From: DASQUK01 sp035697145
GTDB taxonomy: Bacteria; Actinomycetota; Acidimicrobiia; Acidimicrobiales; VFJN01
DNA: 6,049 nt
Assembly (NCBI GenBank): GCA_035697145.1
Contig: DASSDL010000071.1
Location: forward strand, 1 to 6,049
Direction: 5' to 3'
The position numbers and the translations under genes are program-made. How positions within the stretch are numbered: position 1 is the stretch's first letter; each line of letters opens with the position of its first letter. A model generated the notes under the pieces. The model was given only the letters and a program-made list of their open reading frames with translations. It was not told the DNA's origin and searched no databases. Shown piece after piece: positions 1-6,049 of the stretch.

Positions 1-2
1 AG

Positions 3-743
3 TTCGGCACGCTGGGCTCGGGCAACCACTTCCTCGAGCTGTGCGTCGACGAGCGAGACTGCGTGTGGGTGGTGCTGCACTCGGGCAGCCGCGGCATTGG
101 CAACCAGCTGGCCCAGGCCCACATCGCCAAGGCGCGTCATCTGGCGAAGGATCTCGAGCTGCGGCTGGAGGACCCGGACCTCGCCTACTTCGTGGAGGGA
201 ACTCCCGAGTTCGCGGCCTACATCGGCGACATGCTGTGGGCCCAGGACTATGCACGGGCCAACCGCGATCAGATGATGGACAACGCCATGCGTGAGGTGT
301 TCGCATTCCTCGGTTTCGGCCGCGAGACGCAGCGCATCAACTGCCACCACAACTTCACCCAGCGCGAGGTCCACAACGGTAACGAGCTGTGGATCACCCG
401 CAAGGGTGCGATCAAGGCCGGCACGGGCGACCTGGGTGTCATCCCCGGTTCGATGGGCACGCGCAGCTACATCGTCCGGGGCAAGGGCTCGGCCGCCAGC
501 TGGATGTCGTGCTCGCACGGCGCCGGGCGCCGCCACAGCCGCACCCGGGCCAAGAAGCTGTTCACCACCGCCGACCTCGCTCAGCAGATGGCCGGCAAGG
601 TGTGGCTCGCCAAGCGGGCCGACGCCCTGGTGGACGAGATCCCCGCGGCCTACAAGGACATCGACCAGGTCATGGCCGACCAGTCGGACCTGGTCGAGGT
701 CCTGCACACGCTGCACCAGGTCCTCAACTACAAGGGCACCTGA
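3..743 (+). CDS. rtcB: RtcB-family RNA-splicing ligase, 3' part (5' end outside window)
   Basis: RtcB joins RNA 2',3'-cyclic phosphate or 3'-phosphate ends to 5'-OH ends, using GTP and Mn2+, in tRNA splicing or RNA repair in the cytoplasm. The frame is open from the window edge (codon at 3) to TGA 741-743, giving 246 residues of a protein usually 400-480 long. Visible family motifs in order: GTLGSGNHFLE at the edge (Asn and His near GTP/metal), HSGSRGIGNQ (metal His), CHHNFTQREVH (metal His), KGAIKAGTGDLGVIPGSMGT, SCSHGAGR with the His that is guanylylated, and the C-terminal NYKG lysine. All catalytic residues expected in this part are present. The N-terminal part with the metal-binding Cys lies off the left edge. 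The GTG at 63 is internal, not a start. No archease gene is visible downstream. Identity is near certain; the physiological RNA substrate is unknown. Confidence 0.96.
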   Translation, partial: FGTLGSGNHFLELCVDERDCVWVVLHSGSRGIGNQLAQAHIAKARHLAKDLELRLEDPDLAYFVEGTPEFAAYIGDMLWAQDYARANRDQMMDNAMREVFAFLGFGRETQRINCHHNFTQREVHNGNELWITRKGAIKAGTGDLGVIPGSMGTRSYIVRGKGSAASWMSCSHGAGRRHSRTRAKKLFTTADLAQQMAGKVWLAKRADALVDEIPAAYKDIDQVMADQSDLVEVLHTLHQVLNYKGT

Positions 744-746
744 GGC

Positions 747-778
747 GGCGTCGCCGGTGCAACGAGCGCCTCGACGCC
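747..778 (+). terminator. Possible stem-loop just after rtcB
   Basis: GGCGTCG at 747-753 is followed 18 bases later by its perfect complement CGACGCC at 772-778, starting three bases after the rtcB stop. There is no T-run behind it, so this is only a weak candidate terminator. Short complementary stretches arise easily in such GC-rich sequence. Confidence 0.25.
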
Positions 779-906
779 CTCACCAATTCCCGCCGCCGAC
801 GCCTCGCCGTGTGTCGTGTTCGGTCTGCCGTCCCGGTGCTGTGGTGGATGATGACAAAGGACGGTGCTGAGACTTGTGTGGATATCGCACCGCGCAATCG
901 GCTGTT

Positions 907-911
907 GGAGG
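907..911 (+). promoter_or_regulatory. Ribosome binding site of the glutamine synthetase-like gene
   Basis: GGAGG at 907-911 stands seven bases before GTG 919. This decides the start. The in-frame GTG at 913 is only one base from the GGAGG, and the in-frame TTG at 874 has no such sequence and would add residues unlike the family. Confidence 0.75.
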
Positions 912-918
912 TGTGACG

Positions 919-2262
919 GTGACGCCTGAGCAGATCGTTGCCGCGTGCCGGGACGCGCACGTGCGCCTGGTGCGGTTCCTCTACTGCGACAACGGCGGGA
1001 TTGTGCGGGGCAAGAGCGTGCACGTCGACCGGCTCGCCGAGCGGCTTCGTACTGGCATCGGGCTGACCGTGGCGATGCAGGCCATGAACTCGCTGGACCA
1101 GCTGCAACCCGTGGAGGGCATGGGCCCGATTGGCGAGGTGCGGCTCGTACCCGACATCGACACTTTCGTCGTGGTTCCCTATGCGCCGGGTAGCGCCGTG
1201 CTGCTCGTCGACATGGTGAGCCTCGACCGCCGGCCCTACTCGGCCTGCCCTCGCGGCTTTCTTACGCGCATGGCCGGCCGACTCGGCCAGCGTGGCTGGG
1301 AGCTGCGCGCCGCCGTTGAGAACGAGTTCAGCCTCGCTCGACTCGGGGACGACGGGCCCGTGCCGATTGATCCCAGCCTGTGCTTCTCGACTGTCGGGAT
1401 GACCGCTGCCAACCAGGTGGCTGACGCGATCGTGCGCGCGTTGGGCGCGCAGGGCATCCAGATCGAGCAGTACTACGCGGAGCTCGGCCACGGCCAGCAG
1501 GAAGTGTCGGTGGCCCCCCGCCCGACTCTGGCCGCAGCCGACGCGCAGGTCCTCGTGCGGGAGACGATCCGGGCGGTGACCGCGGGCTTCGGCTTGGTGG
1601 CGTCGATGGCCCCCAAACCGTGGCCGGACGTGGCCGGTAACGGTGCCCACATCCACTTCAGCCTGTGGGAGGGTGAGCGGAACCTCTTCTACGACCCGGG
1701 GGGACGGTTCGGGCTGTCGGAGCTGGCGCTGCGCTTCATTGCCGGGATCCTGGCCCATCTTCCCGGCCTGCTCGGCCTCACCGCGCCGTCGGTGAACTCG
1801 TATCGGCGGCTTCTTCCGCAGCATTGGAGCTCGGCATTCACGTGCTGGGGTCCCGACAACCGGGAGGCAACCGTTCGGGTGCCCTCGACCTTCTGGGGCA
1901 TTGAGGAGTCATCGACGAATCTCGAGTTCAAACCGGCGGACGCATCGAGCAACCCGTACCTGGCGTTCGGTGGGCTCATCGCGGCGGGCCTCGACGGGAT
2001 CGACCGCCGGCTCCAGCCGCCCGACCCGTTGCTCATAGACCCGGCGACGCTGAGCGACCAGGCACGAGCGGCGGCAGGCGCCGAGCGCTACCCCGAGACC
2101 CCGCTCGCGGCGCTCGCCGTCCTGGGCAAGGACGACGCGTTGCTGGAGGCGTTGGGCGAGCCACTCGTCCGGTCCTATCTGGCGGTGCGCCGCTCGGAGG
2201 CAGAGGCGTACGCAGCCCTCGATCAAGACGCGCAGTACGCGGGCCACTTTGACAAGTACTGA
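919..2262 (+). CDS. Glutamine synthetase family protein (gamma-glutamyl amide ligase-like, FluG/NodGS GS-domain type)
   Basis: A type I-fold glutamine synthetase homologue of 447 residues, close to the usual length. Such enzymes use ATP to join the gamma-carboxyl of glutamate to ammonia or an amine. The N-terminal beta-grasp part (residues 1-100) has CDNGGIVRGKSV and VRLVPDIDTFV. The catalytic part carries the metal glutamates E134/E136 (ENEF), E188/E195 (ELGHGQQE), H244 (NGAHIHFSL), NSYRR R296, R315/R320 (NREATVRVP) and E336 in EFKPADASSNPYLAF. The arginine usual at that last motif (R359 of enterobacterial GlnA) is lysine here, K338. There is no adenylylation-type Tyr loop. These points argue for a relative working on an amine rather than the housekeeping ammonia-assimilating enzyme; that is inference. 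GTG start chosen by the GGAGG at 907. It overlaps the amidohydrolase gene by 14 bp, so the two are probably cotranscribed and translationally coupled. Confidence 0.93.
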   Translation: MTPEQIVAACRDAHVRLVRFLYCDNGGIVRGKSVHVDRLAERLRTGIGLTVAMQAMNSLDQLQPVEGMGPIGEVRLVPDIDTFVVVPYAPGSAVLLVDMVSLDRRPYSACPRGFLTRMAGRLGQRGWELRAAVENEFSLARLGDDGPVPIDPSLCFSTVGMTAANQVADAIVRALGAQGIQIEQYYAELGHGQQEVSVAPRPTLAAADAQVLVRETIRAVTAGFGLVASMAPKPWPDVAGNGAHIHFSLWEGERNLFYDPGGRFGLSELALRFIAGILAHLPGLLGLTAPSVNSYRRLLPQHWSSAFTCWGPDNREATVRVPSTFWGIEESSTNLEFKPADASSNPYLAFGGLIAAGLDGIDRRLQPPDPLLIDPATLSDQARAAAGAERYPETPLAALAVLGKDDALLEALGEPLVRSYLAVRRSEAEAYAALDQDAQYAGHFDKY

Positions 2263-3343
2263 CGACGCGAGCTCCCACGGGCCGGACGTGGCCGGCACCG
2301 ACCTCGACGAGGCGGTTCGCCAGCTGCCGTTCTTCGACCACCACGCCCATCTGCTCGCCCAGCCGACCGCCGGCTACAGCCTCGCCGAGGTCCTGACCGA
2401 AGCCCCTGGCTCGGTCCCGCAGACCCCGTACCACCTGACGTGGCTACGGGCGCAACGCGACCTCGCCAACGGACCAGCCACCGCTCGAGGCCTCCTCGAC
2501 GATTGCCGCTTCGAGGCCATGCTCGTCGACGACGGGTACCGGTTCCCCGGAGCGATGACCATCGCCGAGCACGCCGCCACCGTGGGCCGCCCGGTCGAGC
2601 GGATTCTGCGCATCGAGACGGTAGCCGAGGACGCAGCCGCAGACTGGCCGCCCTGGAGTGGCGTGCGTGACCGGTTTCGGGAAGCGGTGACCACGGGCCT
2701 GTCGGCGGGCGCGGCCGCACTCAAGACCATCGCCGCCTACCGTTGCGGGCTCGACCTGCCACCACCCGACGACGAGGCGGCCGTCGCCGCATATCAGCGA
2801 TGGCGACAGACGAGCGGCAGGCTCGAGGCGCCCGAGTTGGTCTCGTGGTTCCTGGCTGAGGCCCTCGACGTGCTCCGAACCGACCCCCGCCCGCTCCAGG
2901 TGCACACCGGCATCGGCGACCGCGACCTCTCGCTGCACCGGGCCGATCCCAGCCTGCTGGGCCCGCTGCTGAGCGATCCCCGCAACGCATCGATCCCGGT
3001 GGTCGCGCTGCATTGCTACCCGTTCGTGCGCCAGGCGTCGTGGCTCGCCAGCGTCCACGCCAACGCCTTCGTCGACCTGTCACTGACGCTTACACTGGCC
3101 CCCCACCGGGGCGCCGACCTCGTCCTCGAAGCGCTCGACCTGGCGCCGGTGTCGAAGGTACTCGTGGGAACCGACGCGGCGAAGATGCCCGAGGCCTTCT
3201 ACCTCGCCGCCCGGTGGTGCCGCGACGCAGTTGCCGGTGCTCTCCGCCGCTTGGTCGCCGCGACCACCCTCGACGAGCCCACAGCCGTCAACTGGGCGAG
3301 CCTGCTGCTCGCGGGAAACGGCCGCCGGCTCTACCGTTCCTGA
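2249..3343 (+). CDS. Amidohydrolase-2 family metal-dependent hydrolase (FluG/NodGS N-domain type)
   Basis: A TIM-barrel amidohydrolase of 364 residues. Metal and catalytic residues are visible in family order: FFDHHAHLL near the start (H32, H34), the lysine of ALKTIAAYRCGL (K159), QVHTGIGD (H219), VALHCYPFVRQASWLA (H255) and the late aspartate of LVGTDAAKMPE (D309). It ends in LAGNGRRLY, as relatives do. It would hydrolyse a C-N or C-C bond; the substrate cannot be read from sequence. The TTG start at 2249 lies inside the end of the glutamine synthetase-like gene and has no strong ribosome binding site, which fits translation by coupling. GTG at 2288 is the alternative start and would still include the HxH motif. 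The same domain is fused to a GS-like domain in FluG and NodGS, so the pair probably act in one pathway. No frame breaks are visible. Confidence 0.9.
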   Translation: MTSTDDASSHGPDVAGTDLDEAVRQLPFFDHHAHLLAQPTAGYSLAEVLTEAPGSVPQTPYHLTWLRAQRDLANGPATARGLLDDCRFEAMLVDDGYRFPGAMTIAEHAATVGRPVERILRIETVAEDAAADWPPWSGVRDRFREAVTTGLSAGAAALKTIAAYRCGLDLPPPDDEAAVAAYQRWRQTSGRLEAPELVSWFLAEALDVLRTDPRPLQVHTGIGDRDLSLHRADPSLLGPLLSDPRNASIPVVALHCYPFVRQASWLASVHANAFVDLSLTLTLAPHRGADLVLEALDLAPVSKVLVGTDAAKMPEAFYLAARWCRDAVAGALRRLVAATTLDEPTAVNWASLLLAGNGRRLYRS

Positions 3344-3458
3344 ACCTGCGCACACGCCCATACGCCGTCCAACCGCTCAGCGCCCGGTTGTCGAATTCGG
3401 ACGAATCGCGCGCGTACGAGGGTGTGCGCGGGCCCATCCGAGCGTTGGGGTCGTGGAC

Positions 3459-3463
3459 GGAGG
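3459..3463 (+). promoter_or_regulatory. Ribosome binding site of the Lrp/AsnC effector-domain gene
   Basis: GGAGG at 3459-3463, five bases before GTG 3469. It supports that GTG as the true start of the small gene, whose frame is broken further on. The 125 bases between the amidohydrolase stop and this start hold only a CGAATTCG palindrome (3392-3399) and no convincing promoter. Confidence 0.6.
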
Positions 3464-3468
3464 CGCAC

Positions 3469-3696
3469 GTGGAAGCGTATGTACTGGTCCAGACCGAGGT
3501 GGGGGCGCTGCTGACGCCTCCGGCGAAATCGGTGCACTCGAGGGAGTGGTCTCCGCCGAGGCGATCACCGGCCCCTACGACTGATCGCACGGGTGCAGAC
3601 CGAGGATGTGGACACCTCGGCAAGCTTGTGGTGTCGCGGATCCATGTGGTCGCAGGCGTAACCCGCACGCTCACTTGCCCGGTTGTTCACCTGTAA
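3469..3696 (+). pseudogene. Stand-alone Lrp/AsnC ligand-binding (RAM) domain protein, frameshifted three times
   Basis: Small proteins of this kind consist only of the amino-acid-sensing ferredoxin-like domain of Lrp/AsnC regulators, without the DNA-binding helix-turn-helix. Family sequence is seen in four consecutive pieces: MEAYVLVQTEVG (3469-3504), AADASGEIGALEG to AEAITGPYD (3507-3581), IARVQTEDVDT (3584-3616) and GKLVVSRIHVV to TRTLTCPVVHL with stop TAA (3619-3696). Each junction needs one added base, near 3505, 3582 and 3617. With all three restored the gene is 231 bp and codes for 76 residues, the normal size. As written, translation from GTG 3469 stays open to the same stop but the middle is nonsense. 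Either a recent pseudogene or sequencing errors. A GGAGG at 3459 suggests a once or still functional start. Typical of actinobacteria. Confidence 0.82.
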
Positions 3697-3716
3697 CGGG
3701 CAGGACCGGCGGCCCG
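3697..3716. terminator. Possible stem-loop between convergent genes
   Basis: CGGGC at 3697-3701 pairs with GCCCG at 3712-3716 directly after the stop of the plus-strand gene, in the 76-bp gap facing the end of the minus-strand MetE-like gene. A second weak pairing (CCGCG 3714-3718 with CGCGG 3737-3741) overlaps it. No T-run. The position fits a shared terminator but the sequence evidence is weak. Confidence 0.25.
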
Positions 3717-3772
3717 CGTTCCAAGCCCGGACGCCCCGCGGTCTCGCAGCGGTGTAGTCGCCGCCCGACGCG

Positions 3773-4886
3773 TCAGCCCCAAATGCTGCGAGCCACCTCC
3801 GCGACGAGGCCGAGCTTGCCCGCTCGTCGTCGATCGTGCGCGCGTTACCGAGGACCGACGTGGCGAACCCGCACTGCGGGGAGACCGCGAGCCGCCGGAG
3901 GGGGACGTATCGGCTCGCCGCCTCGATCCTTCTCGCCAGGTCGTCGACCGACTCGAGCCGGGAGCGCTTGGTGGTCACCAGGCCGAGGACCACCCACCGG
4001 TCGGTGGGCACGCGCTCCAGCGGTTCGAAGCCCCCCGAGCGCGGATCGTCATATTCGAGCAGCAGCCGACGAGCATGGATGCCCCCGAAAGATCTGCTCC
4101 GCCACGGCCTCGTAGCCACCCTTGACGAGCCAACGACTGGCCTGGTTCCCGCGACAACGGTGAACCCGAAGGTCACCCTGGGACGATCACCGATGACCCG
4201 GTTGTCGAGCTCGAGGCCCAGCTCGATCCAGCGTTCGGTCGGCCAACCGCGACTGGCGTAGAAGTTCCGGTAGCAGGGATCGAGCACCATCGTGTAATGG
4301 GGAGCATCGAGCTGGAGATAGGTGGCACCCATGGTCGCCAGCTCGTCGGCCTCCTCCCCGATGATCTCCGCCGCGCCGACGAGAAAGCCTTCGAGGCTGC
4401 GGTATTCGGACGGGGCGCGCGCGGGATCCCAGAAGTTCGCGAAGAGACTGGGGCTGGGCAGCGTGACCTTGAGCAGCCGATCGGTGCGTCCACGCGCAAA
4501 GGCAAACTCCTCGGCGCACAGGGAACGGCGGCGTCGCAGCTTCCCGATCACGGCCAGCTCTGGACGCTCGATCCGCCGGTCGCCGACGTCCTCGTCGCCA
4601 TGCCAGTCGCCCCACAGGAAGGCGTCGAGATCCCAGCCCGAGAAGCCCTCGACGGCCGCGGGGACTTGGCTCTGGAACGACAGGCGGCGCATCTCACCAT
4701 CGGTCACGACCGCGACGCCCGCCTCCTCCTGCAGGCGCAGGGCCTCGTCGACAGCATCGTCTTCGACGCCTTGAGCTCGGCGGTGGTGAGCCCGCCACCA
4801 GCGAACCGCTCGCGCGCCGCGAGTAGCCGTGGCGGACAGAGCAGGCTGCCGACCACGTCGCTGCGCGCCTCGACCACCAAGTCCAT
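3773..4886 (-). pseudogene. Cobalamin-independent methionine synthase II (MetE C-terminal domain)-like protein, frameshifted four times
   Basis: Homologue of the zinc-dependent catalytic domain of MetE, a fold shared with epoxyalkane:coenzyme M transferase. It lacks the MetE N-terminal domain. Pieces in order: ATG 4886, SDVVGSLL to TTAELKA; from about 4766, VEDDAVDEAL, VVTDGEMRRLSFQSQ, FLWGDWH, TLPSPSLFANFW, YLQLDAPHY, to VTFGF; from about 4162, HRCRGNQASRWLVKGGYEAV; from about 4090, FGGIHARRLLLEYDD, VVLGLVTTK, SPQCGFATSVLGNA; from about 3816, KLGLVAEVARSIWG and TGA 3775-3773. Three junctions need one base added (4766, 4162, 3816) and one removed (4090). The repaired gene is 1116 bp, 371 residues. 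The four zinc ligands of MetE are matched at about H243, C245, E278 and C339; the H-x-C pair lies wholly in the shifted segment, so the protein as written could not bind zinc normally. The true substrate of this subfamily is unknown to me. It starts 15 bp after TAG 4902. Confidence 0.85.
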
Positions 4887-4939
4887 AGTACGAGCTGGCC
4901 GCTACCGCTCGTGGGGCGTTGGCTGCTGGCGCCAGTGGG

Positions 4940-5644
4940 TCACGGTCGGGGCGATCGGGGCGGACTGCGCCAGGGGGACGGCCACGTGGGCGGCGACAAT
5001 GGCCAGGATCGCTGCGCCGGTGGCGCATAGGGCGGTGCGCCCCATGCCGCGAACGAGAGGGTTTGGTCGACCCTGGCGAGCCAGCGGGCCCAAGGCGAGG
5101 CCGGATGGCAGCGGAACTCGTCGCCGAGCAGCGATGACAGATCGTCGGGCGGGTAGTCGCGCAGCAGATCACGCCGGCGCCGGTAGACGGCGATGCCCGC
5201 CTGGGTGCAGGCCGCAGCCACCCGGCGGTTGCGAGTGACCACGGCGGTGATCCGGGCTGTCTCCGCGCGGAACCCGAGCTCGCCCATGAGGATGAGACCG
5301 GACGCCTGAATCGTGCCGAAGACGCTGGCGTCGACCATCACGGTGTCCTCGGGCGCATACCACCCGTAGATGCCGCAATTACACCCCGCCCGCGGCGCGG
5401 GGTGGTCGGCCGGGAGCGTCGGGGGCCCCGGGCGCGAGTACCCGGCGTCTCGTGGCACACAGCGTGCACTCAGCATCGGGGTCCACACGACGTGACGCCG
5501 GCTGACCGAGGTCAACGGGAGCATCCCGGCGGGCACCTGCCCACGCCGGCCGGCGGGTCGCCACGTCCGGTACCCGCGTAACGAGCCCGGCACCAGCGGA
5601 CGACCGGCGTCGCCGCCGCCGCAAGCCTCGGCGATATCGCTCAT
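4940..5644 (-). CDS. Uncharacterised actinobacterial protein with GYRTWR and CNCGIYGW motifs; C-terminus probably frameshifted
   Basis: I do not know a function. ATG 5644 overlaps the stop of the upstream small gene as ATGA, so the start is well supported. The reading is protein-like from LRGYRTWR (about residue 22) through LLPLTSVSRRHVVWTPM-type sequence, a Cys, then GCNCGIYGWYAPED, a stretch around FGTIQASGLILMGELGFRAETARITAV, and DYPPDDLSSLLGDE. I recall similar GYR-x-WR / C-x-CGIYA proteins in actinobacteria and their phages, but cannot verify this. The three cysteines could bind a metal. After about residue 195 this frame becomes Pro/Ser/Trp/Arg-rich and unlike protein, while the neighbouring frame reads GRTALCATGAAILAIVAAHV, a credible membrane segment, and ends at TAG 4902. 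One lost base near 5040-5065 would join them into a 247-residue protein with a C-terminal membrane anchor. Likely cotranscribed with its neighbours on both sides. Confidence 0.68.
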   Translation of the reverse strand: MSDIAEACGGGDAGRPLVPGSLRGYRTWRPAGRRGQVPAGMLPLTSVSRRHVVWTPMLSARCVPRDAGYSRPGPPTLPADHPAPRAGCNCGIYGWYAPEDTVMVDASVFGTIQASGLILMGELGFRAETARITAVVTRNRRVAAACTQAGIAVYRRRRDLLRDYPPDDLSSLLGDEFRCHPASPWARWLARVDQTLSFAAWGAPPYAPPAQRSWPLSPPTWPSPWRSPPRSPRP

Positions 5645-5775
5645 GACCGATCCGGTACGGGCTCCGCTGGCTCCGTTTCGGGCGTGCCTGGAGCAGGCTC
5701 CGGTGGAGCAGGCTGTTCGTGCACCGGCTCGAAGATGATCTCCCGCCGTATCGGGCCGATGTCACCAGCCCGCAC
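5641..5775 (-). CDS. Small Pro/Glu-rich protein (44 aa) beginning MRAGDIGPIRREIIFEP
   Basis: A GTG start at 5775 gives 44 residues ending at TGA 5643-5641. The first 17 residues (RAGDIGPIRREIIFEP after the start) are compact and conserved-looking. The rest is a low-complexity tail of Pro, Glu and Ala (EQPAPPEPAPGTPETEPAEP), probably disordered. I recall short actinobacterial proteins with the same R-x-GDIG-x-x-RR-x-I-x-FEP plus Pro/Glu tail plan, without a known function. Its stop overlaps the ATG of the next gene (ATGA), so the two are likely translationally coupled. There is no strong ribosome binding site before the GTG, only CGGGGCGA. The frame is open upstream to 5874, but that extension does not look like protein. 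Confidence 0.6.
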   Translation of the reverse strand: MRAGDIGPIRREIIFEPVHEQPAPPEPAPGTPETEPAEPVPDRS

Positions 5776-6010
5776 TCGCCCCGAGTTGCAAGACCGCGCC
5801 GACGACACCTTTGCCGTCCCGCTCGATCCGTATGGCCTGGTGCGCAGCGAGTGGACCTTCGGCATCGGCATCACCCCCGAGCGCGAGTGTCAAGCACGAG
5901 CGTGCCGCACGTCGCTCCCACCGGGCAAGAGCCGATGGAACGAAACCCCCCGCAAGCGTTCAGCGTCCCAATCAGGAACCAGGAACCCGAGATGCTACGC
6001 GTGCGACCGA
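5776..6010. other. Stretch without an assignable gene
   Basis: Upstream region of the small minus-strand gene. It contains the TTGACA hexamer and a 7-bp tandem repeat AGGAACC (5974-5980 and 5981-5987). Two plus-strand frames are open and somewhat protein-like: one around TFAVPLDPYGLVRSEWTFG (about 5807-5864, mostly G/C at third positions), the other from ATG 5935 through FSVPIRNQEPEMLRVRPIS to the window edge. Neither has a clear ribosome binding site or a family I recognise. Confidence 0.3.
5888..5893 (-). promoter_or_regulatory. TTGACA hexamer, candidate -35 box for the minus-strand genes
   Basis: Read on the minus strand this is a perfect TTGACA, about 110 bases before the small gene's GTG. 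At the usual 17-base spacing the sequence is TGCCGA, a poor -10 box. It could serve an actinobacterial promoter with a weak -10 or be chance. Confidence 0.25.
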
Positions 6011-6049
6011 TCAGCGTTGACCCGCGCTCTTGCGCCGCCGGATCTTCCG
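6011..6049 (-). CDS. Possible 3' end of an upstream minus-strand gene (last 12 codons)
   Basis: From the right edge the minus strand reads RKIRRRKSAGQR followed by TGA at 6013-6011. A basic tail like this is common at protein C-termini, and the strand agrees with the genes to its left. Twelve codons are too few for any identification, and a plus-strand frame over the same bases is also open. Confidence 0.2.
   Translation of the reverse strand, partial: RKIRRRKSAGQR

Noticed and set aside
724..1824. Long open frame on the minus strand opposite the GS-like gene (366 codons)
   Set aside because: It is Arg/His/Pro-rich with no recognisable motif, and mirrors a gene with clear active-site residues. 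This is a GC-rich antisense shadow.
3381..3440. Possible tRNA-like stretch with GTTGTCGAATTCGG
   Set aside because: The T-loop match is imperfect and no acceptor or anticodon stems could be drawn around it.
3013..3468. Plus-strand open frame running from inside the amidohydrolase into the RAM-domain gene
   Set aside because: The part before 3469 is an Arg/Pro-rich shadow. Only 3469-3504 and 3619-3696 in this frame are real protein sequence.
4091..4162. Programmed ribosomal frameshifting in the MetE-like gene
   Set aside because: There is no slippery heptamer with a downstream structure, four separate shifts would be needed in one gene, and the family is not known to be frameshifted.
4297..5238. 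Plus-strand open frame of 313 codons opposite the MetE-like and CNCGIYGW genes
   Set aside because: No family features. The minus strand carries strong MetE-family motifs over the same bases.
5888..5911. CIRCE-like heat-shock operator suggested by ACACTCGCGCTC on the minus strand
   Set aside because: The inverted half-site GAGTGCTAA is absent at the required spacing, so it is not a CIRCE element.

Overview
The window is uniformly GC-rich with strong G/C preference at third codon positions. Several proteins have an actinobacterial look, for example a stand-alone Lrp/AsnC ligand-binding protein ending in TRTLTCPVVHL. A high-GC actinobacterium, possibly an uncultured one assembled from a metagenome, is the best guess. 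This is inferred from protein style only; there is no rRNA marker.

Left part (1-3343, plus strand, reading frames clean): the 3' two-thirds of rtcB (RNA ligase) enters from the left edge and stops at 743. After a 175-bp gap with a possible hairpin and a clear ribosome binding site come two genes overlapping by 14 bp: a glutamine synthetase-like ligase (919-2262) and an amidohydrolase-2 family metal hydrolase (2249-3343). The same two domains are fused in fungal FluG and plant NodGS proteins, so this looks like the split bacterial form. It probably makes and/or breaks a gamma-glutamyl amide of an unknown amine.

Middle part (3344-4901, reading frames broken): a small plus-strand Lrp/AsnC effector-domain gene (3469-3696) faces a minus-strand MetE-C-terminal-like methyltransferase gene (3773-4886). 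Both are recognisable almost end to end, but only by changing reading frame: three single-base losses in the first, three losses and one gain in the second. Restoring these bases gives whole-codon proteins of 76 and 371 residues with intact motifs. The breaks are therefore recent, or they are sequence errors.

Right part (4902-6049, minus strand): a small Pro/Glu-rich gene (5641-5775) overlaps by ATGA a second uncharacterised gene (5644 down to 4940, or 4902 if a further one-base shift is restored, which adds a membrane segment). The MetE-like gene starts 15 bp downstream, so the three could form one minus-strand transcription unit. The last 270 bp contain no gene I can assign. No tRNA, rRNA, CRISPR array, transposase or integrase was seen.
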